Part shown: positions 6,933 through 15,169 of the stretch, piece by piece | How the letters are laid out: each line of letters begins with the position of its first letter | How positions within the stretch are numbered: the stretch's first letter is position 1 | NCBI GenBank assembly: GCA_012798185.1 | Contig: JAAZNS010000273.1 | Coordinates: 1-19,311 of the forward strand | DNA length: 19,311 nt | Direction of reading: 5' to 3' | Source of the DNA: Chloroflexota bacterium | GTDB taxonomy: Bacteria > Chloroflexota > Anaerolineae > Anaerolineales > UBA4823 | Program-made: the position numbers and the translations under genes | The notes under the pieces: model-generated | Told to the model about the DNA's origin: nothing | The model's input: only the letters and a program-made list of their open reading frames with translations | The model's database searches: none

Positions 6933-7102
6933 TCACGAAAATTATATTCTTATAATATGAATATCTAATATGCTATATTAAGCGAGTTTATCAATTTGAG
7001 GTTCTTTCAGATGCTGCACACCCATAACGATCTCAAATTCGGAGCTTTTCCGCCGCAGCCTGAGCAGTTACAATTAATTATCACCAATCAAGCGCTTTTC
7101 GT

Positions 7103-7108
7103 TATAAT
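7103..7108 (+). promoter_or_regulatory. Probable -10 element of the L,D-transpeptidase gene
   Basis: A perfect TATAAT at 7103-7108. The best -35 candidate is TTATCA (7078-7083) at a long 19-bp spacing, so the match is incomplete. The predicted leader is only about 17 nt and lacks a recognisable Shine-Dalgarno. Confidence 0.45.
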
Positions 7109-7131
7109 AAAAAGTGTGAATTACCCTATCC

Positions 7132-8739
7132 ATGGCAAATAGTAAGCGTCCTCCAATAACGGTTCAAATTCGTCGTAGCCCGGCGGTTGATGAAAATTAT
7201 GCCGGTCAATATCAATACGTGCGTATCCCCTCCCGGCGCTACGAAATCCCAACCTGGTTCGTCGCGGTGGTTATTGCATTTTTAGTAACAGCTTGCCTGA
7301 TGCCTTTTCTTCTTTCTTTAGGTTATTACGCTTACTATCAGTTTAGTGAAAAAATCATCCCCGGTGTAAAGGTGGGTGATCTAGATTTGAGCAATGTCGG
7401 TGTGCGTAATGCTGCTGCTGAATTAGGCGCATATTACAACTTAAAGCGTACAATCACTGTAAGCAACGGTTTTAAAACCTGGGAGGTGACCCCGGCTCAG
7501 CTTGGTTTGAAAATCAACATAGGCGCCACCATCGATGATGCATTCAGCGTCGGTCGATACCAGGGAGTAAACGAAAATATCAACCAGATGCTCACCAGCT
7601 TTTGGGATGGTTGGCAGGTTCCGCCCGTTATTTCTTTCGACGAAGAAACTGCCCGTGCCGGGTTGGAAACGATCGCTGCAGAAGCAGGAAAGCCGGCTAC
7701 AGATGCCTCGATTTCATTGCAGAATGGCGAGTGGGTTACCACCCCATCAGAAATTGGTTATGCGGTGAATATCGAAGAAACTCTGGCTGCGCTAAAGTCG
7801 AACCCATCAAAGGTAATGGCTTCTGGATATTTCCAATTGAACATTATCCCGGTTGCGCCTCAGGTAAACGACGCTTTGGCGGTGAAAGAACAAGCACAAA
7901 AATTCCTGGAGAAAAATGTCGAAATCAAAGCCTACGATCCGATAACCAACGAATTCATCACCTGGAATGTATCTAAAGAAATGCTGGGAACATGGCTGAA
8001 AGCAGAAGCTAATCCACAAGGTGTTTCAGTAGGCATAGAGCCGAATCAAGTGACTGCTTATCTCAAGAGTATGAGTGACACTTTGGGAAACGACCGTTGG
8101 CTGGATGCTGAAAAATATTCCCATGGTCTTGCGCAGGCGATCAGCCAGGGGACTCCCTATTATGTGATCATCAACCATAAACCCACCAGCTACACCATCC
8201 AAAAAGGCGATACCCTGCTGAAGATCAGCTGGAAAACGGGATTCCCAATGTGGTATCTTTTGAACGCAAATCCAAACCTGAATGCCGATACCCTGGTAGT
8301 CGGGGAAACTATTACTATCCCTTCGAAAGATGAGATGCTGCCCTTGCCAGTAATACCCAATAAACGCATTGTCTTGAATATCACCAAACAACGGATGATG
8401 ATTTATGAGAACGGCGAACAAATTAAAAAATTCGTCATGAGCACAGGTATCGATAAATCTCCTACCCAGCCGGGTGTTTTTCAGGTTCAATCCCATAAAA
8501 TCAACGCCTACGCTTCAGAATGGGATCTGTACATGCCAAACTTCCTGGGAATATATGAAGCCTGGCCAGGCTTTATGAACGGCATTCATGGACTGCCGAT
8601 GCTCTCCAATGGCACACGTTTATGGGCAAACGTTCTGGGGAAACCTGCTTCTTATGGTTGTATCATTCTCGACTTGGATGATGCAAAATGGCTGTACAAG
8701 TGGGCAGATGACGGCGTGGTGGTCGAGATTCGTCCTTAG
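7132..8739 (+). CDS. Membrane-anchored L,D-transpeptidase with VanW-type repeats and LysM
   Basis: Cell-wall enzyme that would form 3-3 peptide crosslinks or attach proteins to peptidoglycan. Order of parts: cytoplasmic basic N-terminus (1-40), one transmembrane segment (about 42-66), two PG_binding_4/VanW-associated domains (about 75-240; the entry PGVKVGDLDLSNVG is typical, with WEVTPAQLGLKIN and WVTTPSEIGYAVN as matching strands), a further extracellular region (245-340), a LysM domain (352-397, YTIQKGDTLLKISWKTG) and a C-terminal YkuD catalytic domain (411-534). The active-site signature is intact: NGIHG with His486, and SYGC with Cys510. The ORF has no neighbour in the same direction. 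Its stop overlaps that of the convergent thioesterase gene. Assignment is strong. Confidence 0.93.
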   Translation: MANSKRPPITVQIRRSPAVDENYAGQYQYVRIPSRRYEIPTWFVAVVIAFLVTACLMPFLLSLGYYAYYQFSEKIIPGVKVGDLDLSNVGVRNAAAELGAYYNLKRTITVSNGFKTWEVTPAQLGLKINIGATIDDAFSVGRYQGVNENINQMLTSFWDGWQVPPVISFDEETARAGLETIAAEAGKPATDASISLQNGEWVTTPSEIGYAVNIEETLAALKSNPSKVMASGYFQLNIIPVAPQVNDALAVKEQAQKFLEKNVEIKAYDPITNEFITWNVSKEMLGTWLKAEANPQGVSVGIEPNQVTAYLKSMSDTLGNDRWLDAEKYSHGLAQAISQGTPYYVIINHKPTSYTIQKGDTLLKISWKTGFPMWYLLNANPNLNADTLVVGETITIPSKDEMLPLPVIPNKRIVLNITKQRMMIYENGEQIKKFVMSTGIDKSPTQPGVFQVQSHKINAYASEWDLYMPNFLGIYEAWPGFMNGIHGLPMLSNGTRLWANVLGKPASYGCIILDLDDAKWLYKWADDGVVVEIRP

Positions 8740-9206
8740 CTTGCCAGCATATTTTCCGGCATACGCACCACTATCACTTCACCGCGTGCTGTAATCTCTC
8801 CCCCAGCTGAGAGTGTCACCTCGAGCACTACTTTTCGCCATTTGATCTGCTTGACTATCGCTCGTAAAGTAAGCATTCCTCCAATGGGAGTTGGGCGTAA
8901 ATAATCAACATGCAGCGATCCAGTAACAAACCTTACCGGGGGTTCACTGTCCATTGGTCTGCCTTCAGCGCGGTAAACCGCAGCAGCAGCAGTACCCGTA
9001 GCGTGGCAATCAATGAGCGATGCAATCAATCCGCCATAAACAAACCCTGGCAAAGCCGTGTGATATGGTTTGGGTTGGAACATACATACCCCTTCATCAC
9101 CATCCCAATAACTTTTGATTTGCAGACCGTGCTCGTTTAACCGTCCACAGCCATAACAATAACTTAACGAATCAGGGTAATAATCTTGAAAAGCTTTCTC
9201 GTCCAT
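8736..9206 (-). CDS. PaaI-type hotdog thioesterase
   Basis: Single hotdog-fold acyl-CoA thioesterase of the PaaI/4HBT group, about 156 residues. Visible family traits are the N-terminal CYGCGRLNEHGLQIKSYW (the CxxCG..N..GL entry), the helix segment GFVYGGLIASLIDCHATGTAA containing the catalytic-site helix with its acidic residue, and the strands SLHVDYLRPTPIGG and VLEVTLSAGGEITARGEVIVV. The substrate is not evident and no phenylacetate genes are nearby. An ATG at 9212 is possible, but the inner ATG (9204-9206) has AAGG at 8-nt spacing and is preferred. The TAA stop overlaps the TAG of the transpeptidase gene (TTAG at 8736-8739). Confidence 0.9.
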   Translation of the reverse strand: MDEKAFQDYYPDSLSYCYGCGRLNEHGLQIKSYWDGDEGVCMFQPKPYHTALPGFVYGGLIASLIDCHATGTAAAAVYRAEGRPMDSEPPVRFVTGSLHVDYLRPTPIGGMLTLRAIVKQIKWRKVVLEVTLSAGGEITARGEVIVVRMPENMLAS

Positions 9207-9326
9207 AATCATTACCTTACTGACACTGGTATGTGCTGAGTAGTGATCAAATAATTAGTTATTATGCAAAAATCTGAGCCAATTCAATTTTCTCGAATAT
9301 CTGAATGCCGAATAACTATACAATTT

Positions 9327-10118
9327 TTACACCAACCGTTCGTATTGATCAGAGGCTGCAAATCGACGGATTTGTTGTATGCGCCGGATGAGCATGGGGT
9401 GCGAACCAAAAGCCTCATTGATCGACCCCATCACAGTGTCGTCTTCTGCGTCGATCTGGCTGTATGCCAGTGCCATCCCTTCATGGGTTAACCCTTTTTC
9501 CCCGGCTACCAGTTTTATCAAAGCAGAAATCGCTTTTTCGGGTTTTTGGCAAGCCAGTAAACCTGCCCGGTCGGCTGAATATTCACACATCCTATTCCAC
9601 CATAAAAAAGTCAGCATCAATAATGCCGATGCGGAAGAAGGGCTGGGAATACCAGCCATACCGCCGATCAACGAGTTCAGCCAGGTATGACCCAGGCGTA
9701 CATGCCCCAGTTCGTGCCCAAGAATAAAACTCAGCTCGTCTTTATCCATCACGTGGAATAATCCGGAATAAAGTACCACAGCTTTTGGATCCGATAGCCC
9801 AAAAGTATAGGCGTTCAACTGGCGGGTTGGCGCCACAAATACCTCTACATCGCCAGGTTGAATGCGATTCTTACAGGTTTGGATTATGCTTACAATTTCA
9901 GGATTGCTTTCGGAAGATATCCGCTGTGCACGTTCGACCAATTGGCGGTGCGCTGAGCGGCTTGCATGGAAAGAAATCATCACAGCCATACCAACAAATA
10001 CTACACTAGTGCACATTGTAGCTGTAGCGGTAAGTGCAATCACCAATAAAACCGCAACAACAGTTATTGCCAATACAAGATGTTCACCCGGATAGCGATA
10101 AGAGGTATCACCTGCCAT
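9327..10118 (-). CDS. M48 family (HtpX-like) membrane zinc metalloprotease
   Basis: 263-residue membrane protease likely involved in turnover of damaged membrane proteins. Two hydrophobic segments lie near the N-terminus (about 13-50). The zinc site is complete: HELGH at 135-139 and the third ligand in CEYSADRAG (E179 within 178-186). It ends SHPMLIRRIQQIRRFA, the usual C-terminal SHP motif of M48 proteins. The start ATG (10116-10118) directly abuts the TAA stop of nfeD (TAAATG) and has GGGAAGAG just upstream inside nfeD, so translation is probably coupled. It is the last gene of the rrf2/pst/nfeD run. HtpX in the strict sense has four membrane segments, so I keep to the family name. Confidence 0.92.
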   Translation of the reverse strand: MAGDTSYRYPGEHLVLAITVVAVLLVIALTATATMCTSVVFVGMAVMISFHASRSAHRQLVERAQRISSESNPEIVSIIQTCKNRIQPGDVEVFVAPTRQLNAYTFGLSDPKAVVLYSGLFHVMDKDELSFILGHELGHVRLGHTWLNSLIGGMAGIPSPSSASALLMLTFLWWNRMCEYSADRAGLLACQKPEKAISALIKLVAGEKGLTHEGMALAYSQIDAEDDTVMGSINEAFGSHPMLIRRIQQIRRFAASDQYERLV

Positions 10119-11453
10119 TTACTCTTCCCTGCGAACCAACAGCCGTATACCTTCCACCGCAATTACTTTTACTCTTGCCCCCGCCGGTAAATAGTCATGA
10201 TCTCCTTCCAGCTTTGCGCTCCACAATTCACCGCCTACTTGAACCATTCCATCAGGATTTAGCTGGCTCCGTGTAACACCCACCCTGCCTACTAAACCTT
10301 CCTGACCTGTGCGAATAGGAGATTTTTGAGCACGGATGGCAAAAATCATAATGATGAAGAAAACTGTGCCGGTTATGATCGAAGTACCTACCACCAGCGG
10401 TACCGATACCCTTTGAAAGGATGGTGTGCTGCTGGTATTAAACAAGACCAGCGAACCGATAATAAGCGAAGCTATACCCGCCGCGGTTAAAGCGCCATGA
10501 GTCGGTGCTTTAATATCTAAAATAAACAATACAAAAGATAATGCTAAAAAAATCATCCCAAACCAATTGACTGTAATGATGCCTAATCCATATGTGGCTA
10601 AAGCCAGGCATACGACGCCAATAAACCCTGCCACCCATCCCCCTGGGCTGGAAATTTCGATCAAGATAGCTTGCACCCCAATCGCGATCAGCAGGAATAC
10701 AATATTTGGATCGGTCAGCATATGGAGAAAACGTTCGATGAAAGATTGCGGTACACGCTCAACAACAGCATCTTTGGTACGAAGTGTCTGTTCACCGCTG
10801 CGAATTTTCACTTTAAAGCCATCTAGTTTGATCAGAAGATCATCTAAAGAGTCTGCTTCGAAATCGACCAGACCAATTTTTATCGCTTCACCCACAGAGA
10901 CAGCTTTTGCAGATTGAATGGTCTCTTCTGCTAAAGTAATAGCTTTCTCTCCCCGGTCTTTCGCTAGAGCACGAACTTGTGCCTTGAGAATTTCCTTCTC
11001 TTTCGCCTCCATCGTTTTGCCAAGGTCTTCGCCTTCAGCAGAAACAGGGCTGGCAGCACCTATTGCCGTTTCGGGTGCCATGGCTGCTGCATGACCTGCC
11101 AGAGTGATAACTGTTCCAGCGCTGGCTGCCATGCTTCCCCGCGGTGTGATATATACCACCACGGGAATGTAACTGGCGCGAATATCCTTGACCATCTCAC
11201 TCATTAATGTTACATTGCCGCCAGGGGTGTTCAATTCGAATATCACCAAATCTGCACGGCGCTGTTCGGCAAGCCTCAATCCTCTGGAAAGGTACTCTTG
11301 CATGGCAGGCGTGATCGGTCCCTGGGCAGTAAGGACTAATACCAGCGGCGCTTCTTCCTGGGCAGCAACTGAGGCTGGCTGAAGGAAGGTAAGCATTCCC
11401 GTCAGAACCAAGATCAAATACCAAAACCGCTTAATGACAAAATTGACGCTCAA
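10119..11453 (-). CDS. NfeD family membrane serine protease (ClpP-like plus NfeD domains)
   Basis: Long-form NfeD protein of 444 residues: signal peptide or N-terminal anchor (about 8-31), a periplasmic ClpP-like protease domain (36-215) with FELNTPGG (72-79) and the nucleophile motif AASAG (Ser111), a lysine-rich helix (146-157) likely to hold the catalytic Lys, then four or five transmembrane segments (250-380) and a C-terminal OB-fold NfeD domain (about 385-443, GQEGLVGRVGVTRSQLNPDGMVQVGGELWSA). Homologues such as PH1510 cleave hydrophobic stretches of membrane proteins; partners are stomatin-like proteins, none of which is seen here. The start is TTG, overlapping the pstB stop (TTGA) and preceded by GGAAGGA at 5 nt. 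It is coupled to both pstB upstream and the M48 protease downstream. Confidence 0.93.
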   Translation of the reverse strand: MSVNFVIKRFWYLILVLTGMLTFLQPASVAAQEEAPLVLVLTAQGPITPAMQEYLSRGLRLAEQRRADLVIFELNTPGGNVTLMSEMVKDIRASYIPVVVYITPRGSMAASAGTVITLAGHAAAMAPETAIGAASPVSAEGEDLGKTMEAKEKEILKAQVRALAKDRGEKAITLAEETIQSAKAVSVGEAIKIGLVDFEADSLDDLLIKLDGFKVKIRSGEQTLRTKDAVVERVPQSFIERFLHMLTDPNIVFLLIAIGVQAILIEISSPGGWVAGFIGVVCLALATYGLGIITVNWFGMIFLALSFVLFILDIKAPTHGALTAAGIASLIIGSLVLFNTSSTPSFQRVSVPLVVGTSIITGTVFFIIMIFAIRAQKSPIRTGQEGLVGRVGVTRSQLNPDGMVQVGGELWSAKLEGDHDYLPAGARVKVIAVEGIRLLVRREE

Positions 11454-12202
11454 AATTGTCCTTCCAGATATGCTCGTGTGCGTTCCTGCTGAGGTGATTC
11501 AAATACCTGCCTGGCAGGACCGCTTTCGACTACTTCACCTAAATACATAAAAACCACATAATCTGCCAGCCGTTTTGCCTGGCGTAATATATGGGTGACT
11601 AATACTATTGTATATTCATTTTTTAAATCAAGCAAACGTTGTTCGATATGCTGTGCAGAAATTGGATCAAGTGCTGATGTCGGTTCATCTCCCAGTAGTA
11701 ATTCCGGTTCCACTGCCAGTCCCCGTGCCAGACATAAACGCTGCTGTTGCCCAATAGAAAGGCCAGTAGCAGGTGATCGTAAGCGGTCCTTCACTTCTTC
11801 CCACAAACCAGCCTCCCTGAGGTGGTGTTCGACCGCCTGATCCAATTCCCGACCGTGTTTCATGTTATGGATACGCAGTCCATAAGCCACATTCTCGTAA
11901 ATCGACATGGGCAGTGGATAGGGTCGTTGGGCTAACAATCCTGCTTTTTTTCTAATCTCAGTAACATCCACGCCCTGACCATAAATATCCTCGCCATCGA
12001 TTAAAACTTTTCCAGATATCCGTGTTCCATCCGTAAGTTCCAAAAATCGGTTGATTGTTTTCAATAATGTGGTTTTACCACACCCAGAAGGTCCCATAAT
12101 CACTGTAATTTGATTTTTTGGAATCTCTAGGTTAACATTTTTCAAAGCAGGTATTGCCCCATAATAAGCGTTTAGATCAATCGTTTGTACGTGAGCATCC
12201 AT
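11450..12202 (-). CDS. pstB: Phosphate ABC transporter ATP-binding protein
   Basis: ATPase of the high-affinity phosphate importer, 250 residues. Motifs: Walker A GPSGCGKT (37-44), Q-loop LLAQRPYPLPMSIYENVAYGLRIH (89-112, the PstB-specific PxPMSIYxNVAYGxRIH pattern), signature LSIGQQQRLCLARGLAVEPE (148-167), Walker B LLLGDEPTSALDP (168-180) and switch His204 in LVTHILRQAKRLADY. The signature reads LSIGQ rather than the usual LSGGQ. The ATG start has GGAG about 9 nt upstream. It is 25 bp downstream of pstA. Family call is secure; the signature change marks a divergent subgroup. Confidence 0.96.
   Translation of the reverse strand: MDAHVQTIDLNAYYGAIPALKNVNLEIPKNQITVIMGPSGCGKTTLLKTINRFLELTDGTRISGKVLIDGEDIYGQGVDVTEIRKKAGLLAQRPYPLPMSIYENVAYGLRIHNMKHGRELDQAVEHHLREAGLWEEVKDRLRSPATGLSIGQQQRLCLARGLAVEPELLLGDEPTSALDPISAQHIEQRLLDLKNEYTIVLVTHILRQAKRLADYVVFMYLGEVVESGPARQVFESPQQERTRAYLEGQF
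11459..11465 (-). promoter_or_regulatory. Ribosome binding site fixing the nfeD TTG start
   Basis: GGAAGGA on the minus strand, within the last codons of pstB, lies 5 nt before the TTG at 11451-11453. No ATG or GTG lies close by, so the site decides the start and implies coupled translation. Confidence 0.75.
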
Positions 12203-12227
12203 TCAAAGCGACTCCTAAAAACATGAT

Positions 12228-13076
12228 TTATTCATGGGCAAACCGGCTTAAGCGGTTGGATAACCAGCGGGAACCCAGACTAATAATTAAAACTATGAAG
12301 GTCAACACCAGGGCAGCTGAATATGCCCTTTGTTGGACTTCTGGGAATGGTGTACCAAGCTGGAAAAACACAGCAAGAGGTAACGACGCAACTGGCTGCA
12401 GTAAACCGCCTGGCAGACGGTCGGTATATCCTGCAGTAAACAAAACAGAAGCTGCATCGCCAATACCCCTTCCAAACGCCAATAAAATCGCCGTTATGAT
12501 GCCAGGTAAAGTTTGACGTATGACGACACGGAAAGCGGTTTCGAAACGAGTGGCGCCTAGCGCATAGGAAGCCTGTTCGAGATCTCGCGGTACCATGCGA
12601 ATAACTTCATCCATGGCTCGGGTCATAATGGGCAGCTCCAACAAAGCCAGTGTGATAATCCCTCCCAGCAGAGATGCCCTCATACCCATCGACAACATCA
12701 GAATAAAGCCAAACGCACCGTAAACGATCGACGGCACTCCCCATAAGATATCCAGCGATAATCGCACCCAATCTGCAATTTTTGATTTTCGGCTGTATAC
12801 GCCCACATAAAAGGCAATGGGCAAACCTAAAATCAAAGCCAGGAGGGTTCCGCCTCCTGCCAGGTAAATCGAACCAATGATAGCATTTAATATTCCGCCT
12901 TCTTTCCCAAGGTAATACCCCCCTTTGGGTGTTTGCGTCAGCATTGCCCAATTTAATGCCGGAAGCCCTTTCATGACTACAATGAATAAAATAAAACCAA
13001 GGCTGGAAGCAACCAGTAAAAAGCAGAATATCATAATCCCTTTGAAAAAATTCTCTTCAAAGCGCCTTCGTTTCAT
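12228..13076 (-). CDS. pstA: Phosphate ABC transporter permease PstA
   Basis: Inner-membrane permease of the phosphate importer, about 282 residues with six predicted transmembrane segments. The ABC coupling EAA-loop is evident (QASYALGATRFETAFRVVIRQTLPGIITAILLAFGRGIGDAASVLF), as is the PstA-type GGYYLGKEGGILNAIIGSIYLAG and LDILWGVPSIVYGAFGF. Two ATGs compete: 13080-13082 and 13074-13076. The second overlaps the pstC stop as ATGA and has GGGAG at 9 nt, so I prefer it (MKRRRFEEN). It forms the membrane channel with PstC. Confidence 0.95.
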   Translation of the reverse strand: MKRRRFEENFFKGIMIFCFLLVASSLGFILFIVVMKGLPALNWAMLTQTPKGGYYLGKEGGILNAIIGSIYLAGGGTLLALILGLPIAFYVGVYSRKSKIADWVRLSLDILWGVPSIVYGAFGFILMLSMGMRASLLGGIITLALLELPIMTRAMDEVIRMVPRDLEQASYALGATRFETAFRVVIRQTLPGIITAILLAFGRGIGDAASVLFTAGYTDRLPGGLLQPVASLPLAVFFQLGTPFPEVQQRAYSAALVLTFIVLIISLGSRWLSNRLSRFAHE

Positions 13077-14059
13077 GTCCATGTTCTCCCAACAATTCGA
13101 CTTAATATCAGTGTGGATAAAATATTGAATACCAAAACCACCAATAACAGAATCAATGAGGCTCCCATCAAAGCCGCATCATACAAGGGTATGGTTAACA
13201 TTTCACCATAATTATTTGCTATTAATGCCGGTAATGGATAAGCTGCGTCGAAAATTGAAGTGGGCAGTTGAGGAACGTTCCCTACAACCATTAATACTGC
13301 CATCGTTTCACCCAACGCCCGTGAAGCCCCCAGCACAATGCCGGCGATAACGCCAGGTAAACATTGTCTCATCACGACAAATTTAATCGTTTCCCATTGG
13401 GTGGCGCCTACTGCCAAAGAAGCCTGCCGCAAGCCATTGGGTACTGCTTGCAGCACTTCATAAGTAATGGCAATGATAAATGGTGCCACCATTACGGCTA
13501 AAACCACACCACCTGCCATAATACCAAAACCAGTAGGATTATTCACTTTAAAAAAGGGAATATAACCCAGCCATTTATTCATGAAAGGTGCAAAGGATTT
13601 TTGTATCCAGGGTACAATTGCCAGCATGCCCCATACCCCATAAACCACTGAAGGAATGGCTGCCAATAAATCGAGCAGCGGTTTCATAATTGTACGCGTC
13701 GAAGGGCGTGCATATTCAGAAAGATAAATCGCGCTGAACAGGCACACGGGGACCGATAAAACCATTGCCACCAATGTTACCCAAACAGTTCCAGCAATAA
13801 ATGGTAGAAACCCAAATTGTTTTTTAATGGGATGCCAGGTCTGACCCAGCAATAACGACCAAAGAGATTGCGACTCGAAAATTGGCTGCGTACGCAACCA
13901 TAATGCTAATACCAGCAATGCAATTAGCACCACTGGCAGCAACGAGATCGATAAAAAAAGCTTATCAGTAAAACGCTCCTTACTCCCCCTGGATAACCTT
14001 AGCAAGGAGCGTTTTTTAGGAAAAGAGTTTAGTTGCTTGGCTGTTTTTAAATTGTTCAT
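13073..14059 (-). CDS. pstC: Phosphate ABC transporter permease PstC
   Basis: Second permease of the phosphate importer, 328 residues. An unusually long basic cytoplasmic N-terminus (about 1-33, MNNLKTAKQLNSFPKKRSLL...) precedes the first membrane segment. Six transmembrane segments follow, with typical PstC signatures: LDLLAAIPSVVYGVWGM, the coupling loop RQASLAVGATQWETIKFVVMRQCLPGVIAGIVLGASRALGETMAVLMVVGN, and NNYGEM. It starts 9 bp after the pstS stop, with GGAAAGGG as ribosome binding site. The codons of the N-terminal extension form a perfect 12-bp inverted repeat, listed separately. Confidence 0.95.
   Translation of the reverse strand: MNNLKTAKQLNSFPKKRSLLRLSRGSKERFTDKLFLSISLLPVVLIALLVLALWLRTQPIFESQSLWSLLLGQTWHPIKKQFGFLPFIAGTVWVTLVAMVLSVPVCLFSAIYLSEYARPSTRTIMKPLLDLLAAIPSVVYGVWGMLAIVPWIQKSFAPFMNKWLGYIPFFKVNNPTGFGIMAGGVVLAVMVAPFIIAITYEVLQAVPNGLRQASLAVGATQWETIKFVVMRQCLPGVIAGIVLGASRALGETMAVLMVVGNVPQLPTSIFDAAYPLPALIANNYGEMLTIPLYDAALMGASLILLLVVLVFNILSTLILSRIVGRTWT
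13970..14020. other. Perfect 12-bp inverted repeat inside the 5' end of pstC
   Basis: AAAACGCTCCTT (13970-13981) and AAGGAGCGTTTT (14004-14015) form a 12-bp perfect stem with a 22-nt loop. In plus orientation it is followed by a six-base T-run (14012-14017), looking like a classic intrinsic terminator; in the pstC sense it is followed by only four Ts. Possible roles are attenuation between pstS and pstCAB, mRNA 3'-end protection for pstS, or stopping antisense transcripts. Confidence 0.6.
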
Positions 14060-14068
14060 TCCCTTTCC

Positions 14069-15043
14069 TTAACGGATCTTGTTGAGACTTGCCTCCAATT
14101 GATCGGATGTCAACTGTATAAAACCTGCATCGCCGACAAATTTCTGACCATCAGTAAGAGTCCAAAGAATAAAAGCCTGAACCAATCCAGAAGGCTTTCC
14201 GTTAGTCACCAAATTCAAAACCCTGGCAGGCGGTGAAGGATACTTGCCTTCAGCGACCATCTGTGAGGCTTCTTCTTTAGTTTCAAGTAATTCTTCAGCT
14301 TCCACAACGCCATTGTTGTTAACATCGATTGGGACGGTGGTAGAGCCTTCAACAGGTTTATTGGACTTCGAATCATAGGCATAACCCAGGTTGTTAAACC
14401 CAATGCCAAGCGGGTCTTTAATCACGGCATCCAATAATCCAGGATCGCCATAAACACCAATACCCAGCAAATCTTCTTGCTTTTTATTACCTAAAAACTT
14501 TGCCCAGGTTTCAGCTGCGCCGCAAGAATCAGAGCGAGTGTACACATGAATCTCATCAGTGATTTCAGGCTTGCCAACCGCCTCTCCCCAGGTTTTAATT
14601 TCACCAGTGATATATATTTTAATAAGCGTCTCTTGGGTTAATCCCTTTGCGGTAAGATCAGCCAGCACAGGATTGTTGATGCTGATGGTCGGAAACACCG
14701 CATCTTTAACTACGCCAATCCAATAAGCGCCTTTGGCTTCTTCTTCCGCAGAGATATCCCGCGAAACCATGCCAATGTCTACAGCGCCAGCTAAAGCATC
14801 TGCCATACCCTTACCAGCGCCGCCTGCAGACACATCAAATTGTACCTCAGGATTGATTTTTGCGTATTCTTCTGCCCAAACAGTCATCATCGGATAAAGC
14901 GCCCATGCACCTGAAATCGTAATATTTCCTTTGAGAGGGGCATTCTCAGCAACCGGCGTTGTTTTCATTCCACAGGCAACAAGAACCATCGCCAGAACAA
15001 GCATGCTGATTATGGTAATTGAAAGTCTTGATGATTTATTCAT
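14069..15043 (-). CDS. pstS: Phosphate ABC transporter substrate-binding lipoprotein
   Basis: Extracytoplasmic phosphate-binding lipoprotein, 324 residues. Signal peptide 1-23 with lipobox LVAC (Cys24 lipidated). PstS/PBP_like_2 features: ITISGAWALYPMMTVWAEEY (41-60), VSAGGAGKGMADALAGAVDIGMVSR (71-95), the YTRSDSCGAAETWAKFLG segment (168-185) and GIGFNNLGYAYD (213-224). Residues 240-251 (DVNNNGVVEAEE) fit a 12-residue EF-hand/dockerin calcium loop, which is not usual in PstS. The start has GGAGG 5 nt upstream. First gene of the transporter set; rrf2 lies 126 bp upstream on the same strand. Confidence 0.94.
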   Translation of the reverse strand: MNKSSRLSITIISMLVLAMVLVACGMKTTPVAENAPLKGNITISGAWALYPMMTVWAEEYAKINPEVQFDVSAGGAGKGMADALAGAVDIGMVSRDISAEEEAKGAYWIGVVKDAVFPTISINNPVLADLTAKGLTQETLIKIYITGEIKTWGEAVGKPEITDEIHVYTRSDSCGAAETWAKFLGNKKQEDLLGIGVYGDPGLLDAVIKDPLGIGFNNLGYAYDSKSNKPVEGSTTVPIDVNNNGVVEAEELLETKEEASQMVAEGKYPSPPARVLNLVTNGKPSGLVQAFILWTLTDGQKFVGDAGFIQLTSDQLEASLNKIR

Positions 15044-15083
15044 GTGAGCCTCCGAAAAAGTTTTGTGATTTTAGTTTTTTATC

Positions 15084-15111
15084 TAAACATTATAATGTCT
15101 AGTCCATTAGT
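15084..15111 (-). promoter_or_regulatory. pstS promoter region with palindromic operator candidate
   Basis: A perfect 12-bp palindrome, ACATTATAATGT (15087-15098), contains a TATAAT -10 box on the minus strand; extended to 15084-15101 it is palindromic at 16 of 18 positions. No good -35 is found at normal spacing. TAGTCCATTAGT (15100-15111) lies next to it and resembles TAGTCTACTAAT upstream of rrf2. This suggests a regulated promoter, with the Rrf2 protein encoded next door as the first candidate. Confidence 0.45.
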
Positions 15112-15169
15112 TATATTTTGTTTTAAAGAACTTTTATCCTCGATTTTGATTAGAGGCAAATAAAAACAT

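Noticed and set aside
13112..13120. TGTGGATAA, a perfect DnaA box (complement of TTATCCACA)
   Set aside because: It is single, lies inside the 3' end of pstC, and no cluster of boxes or dnaA gene is nearby. Replication genes dnaB and DnaD/loader are far away, so an origin is not supported.
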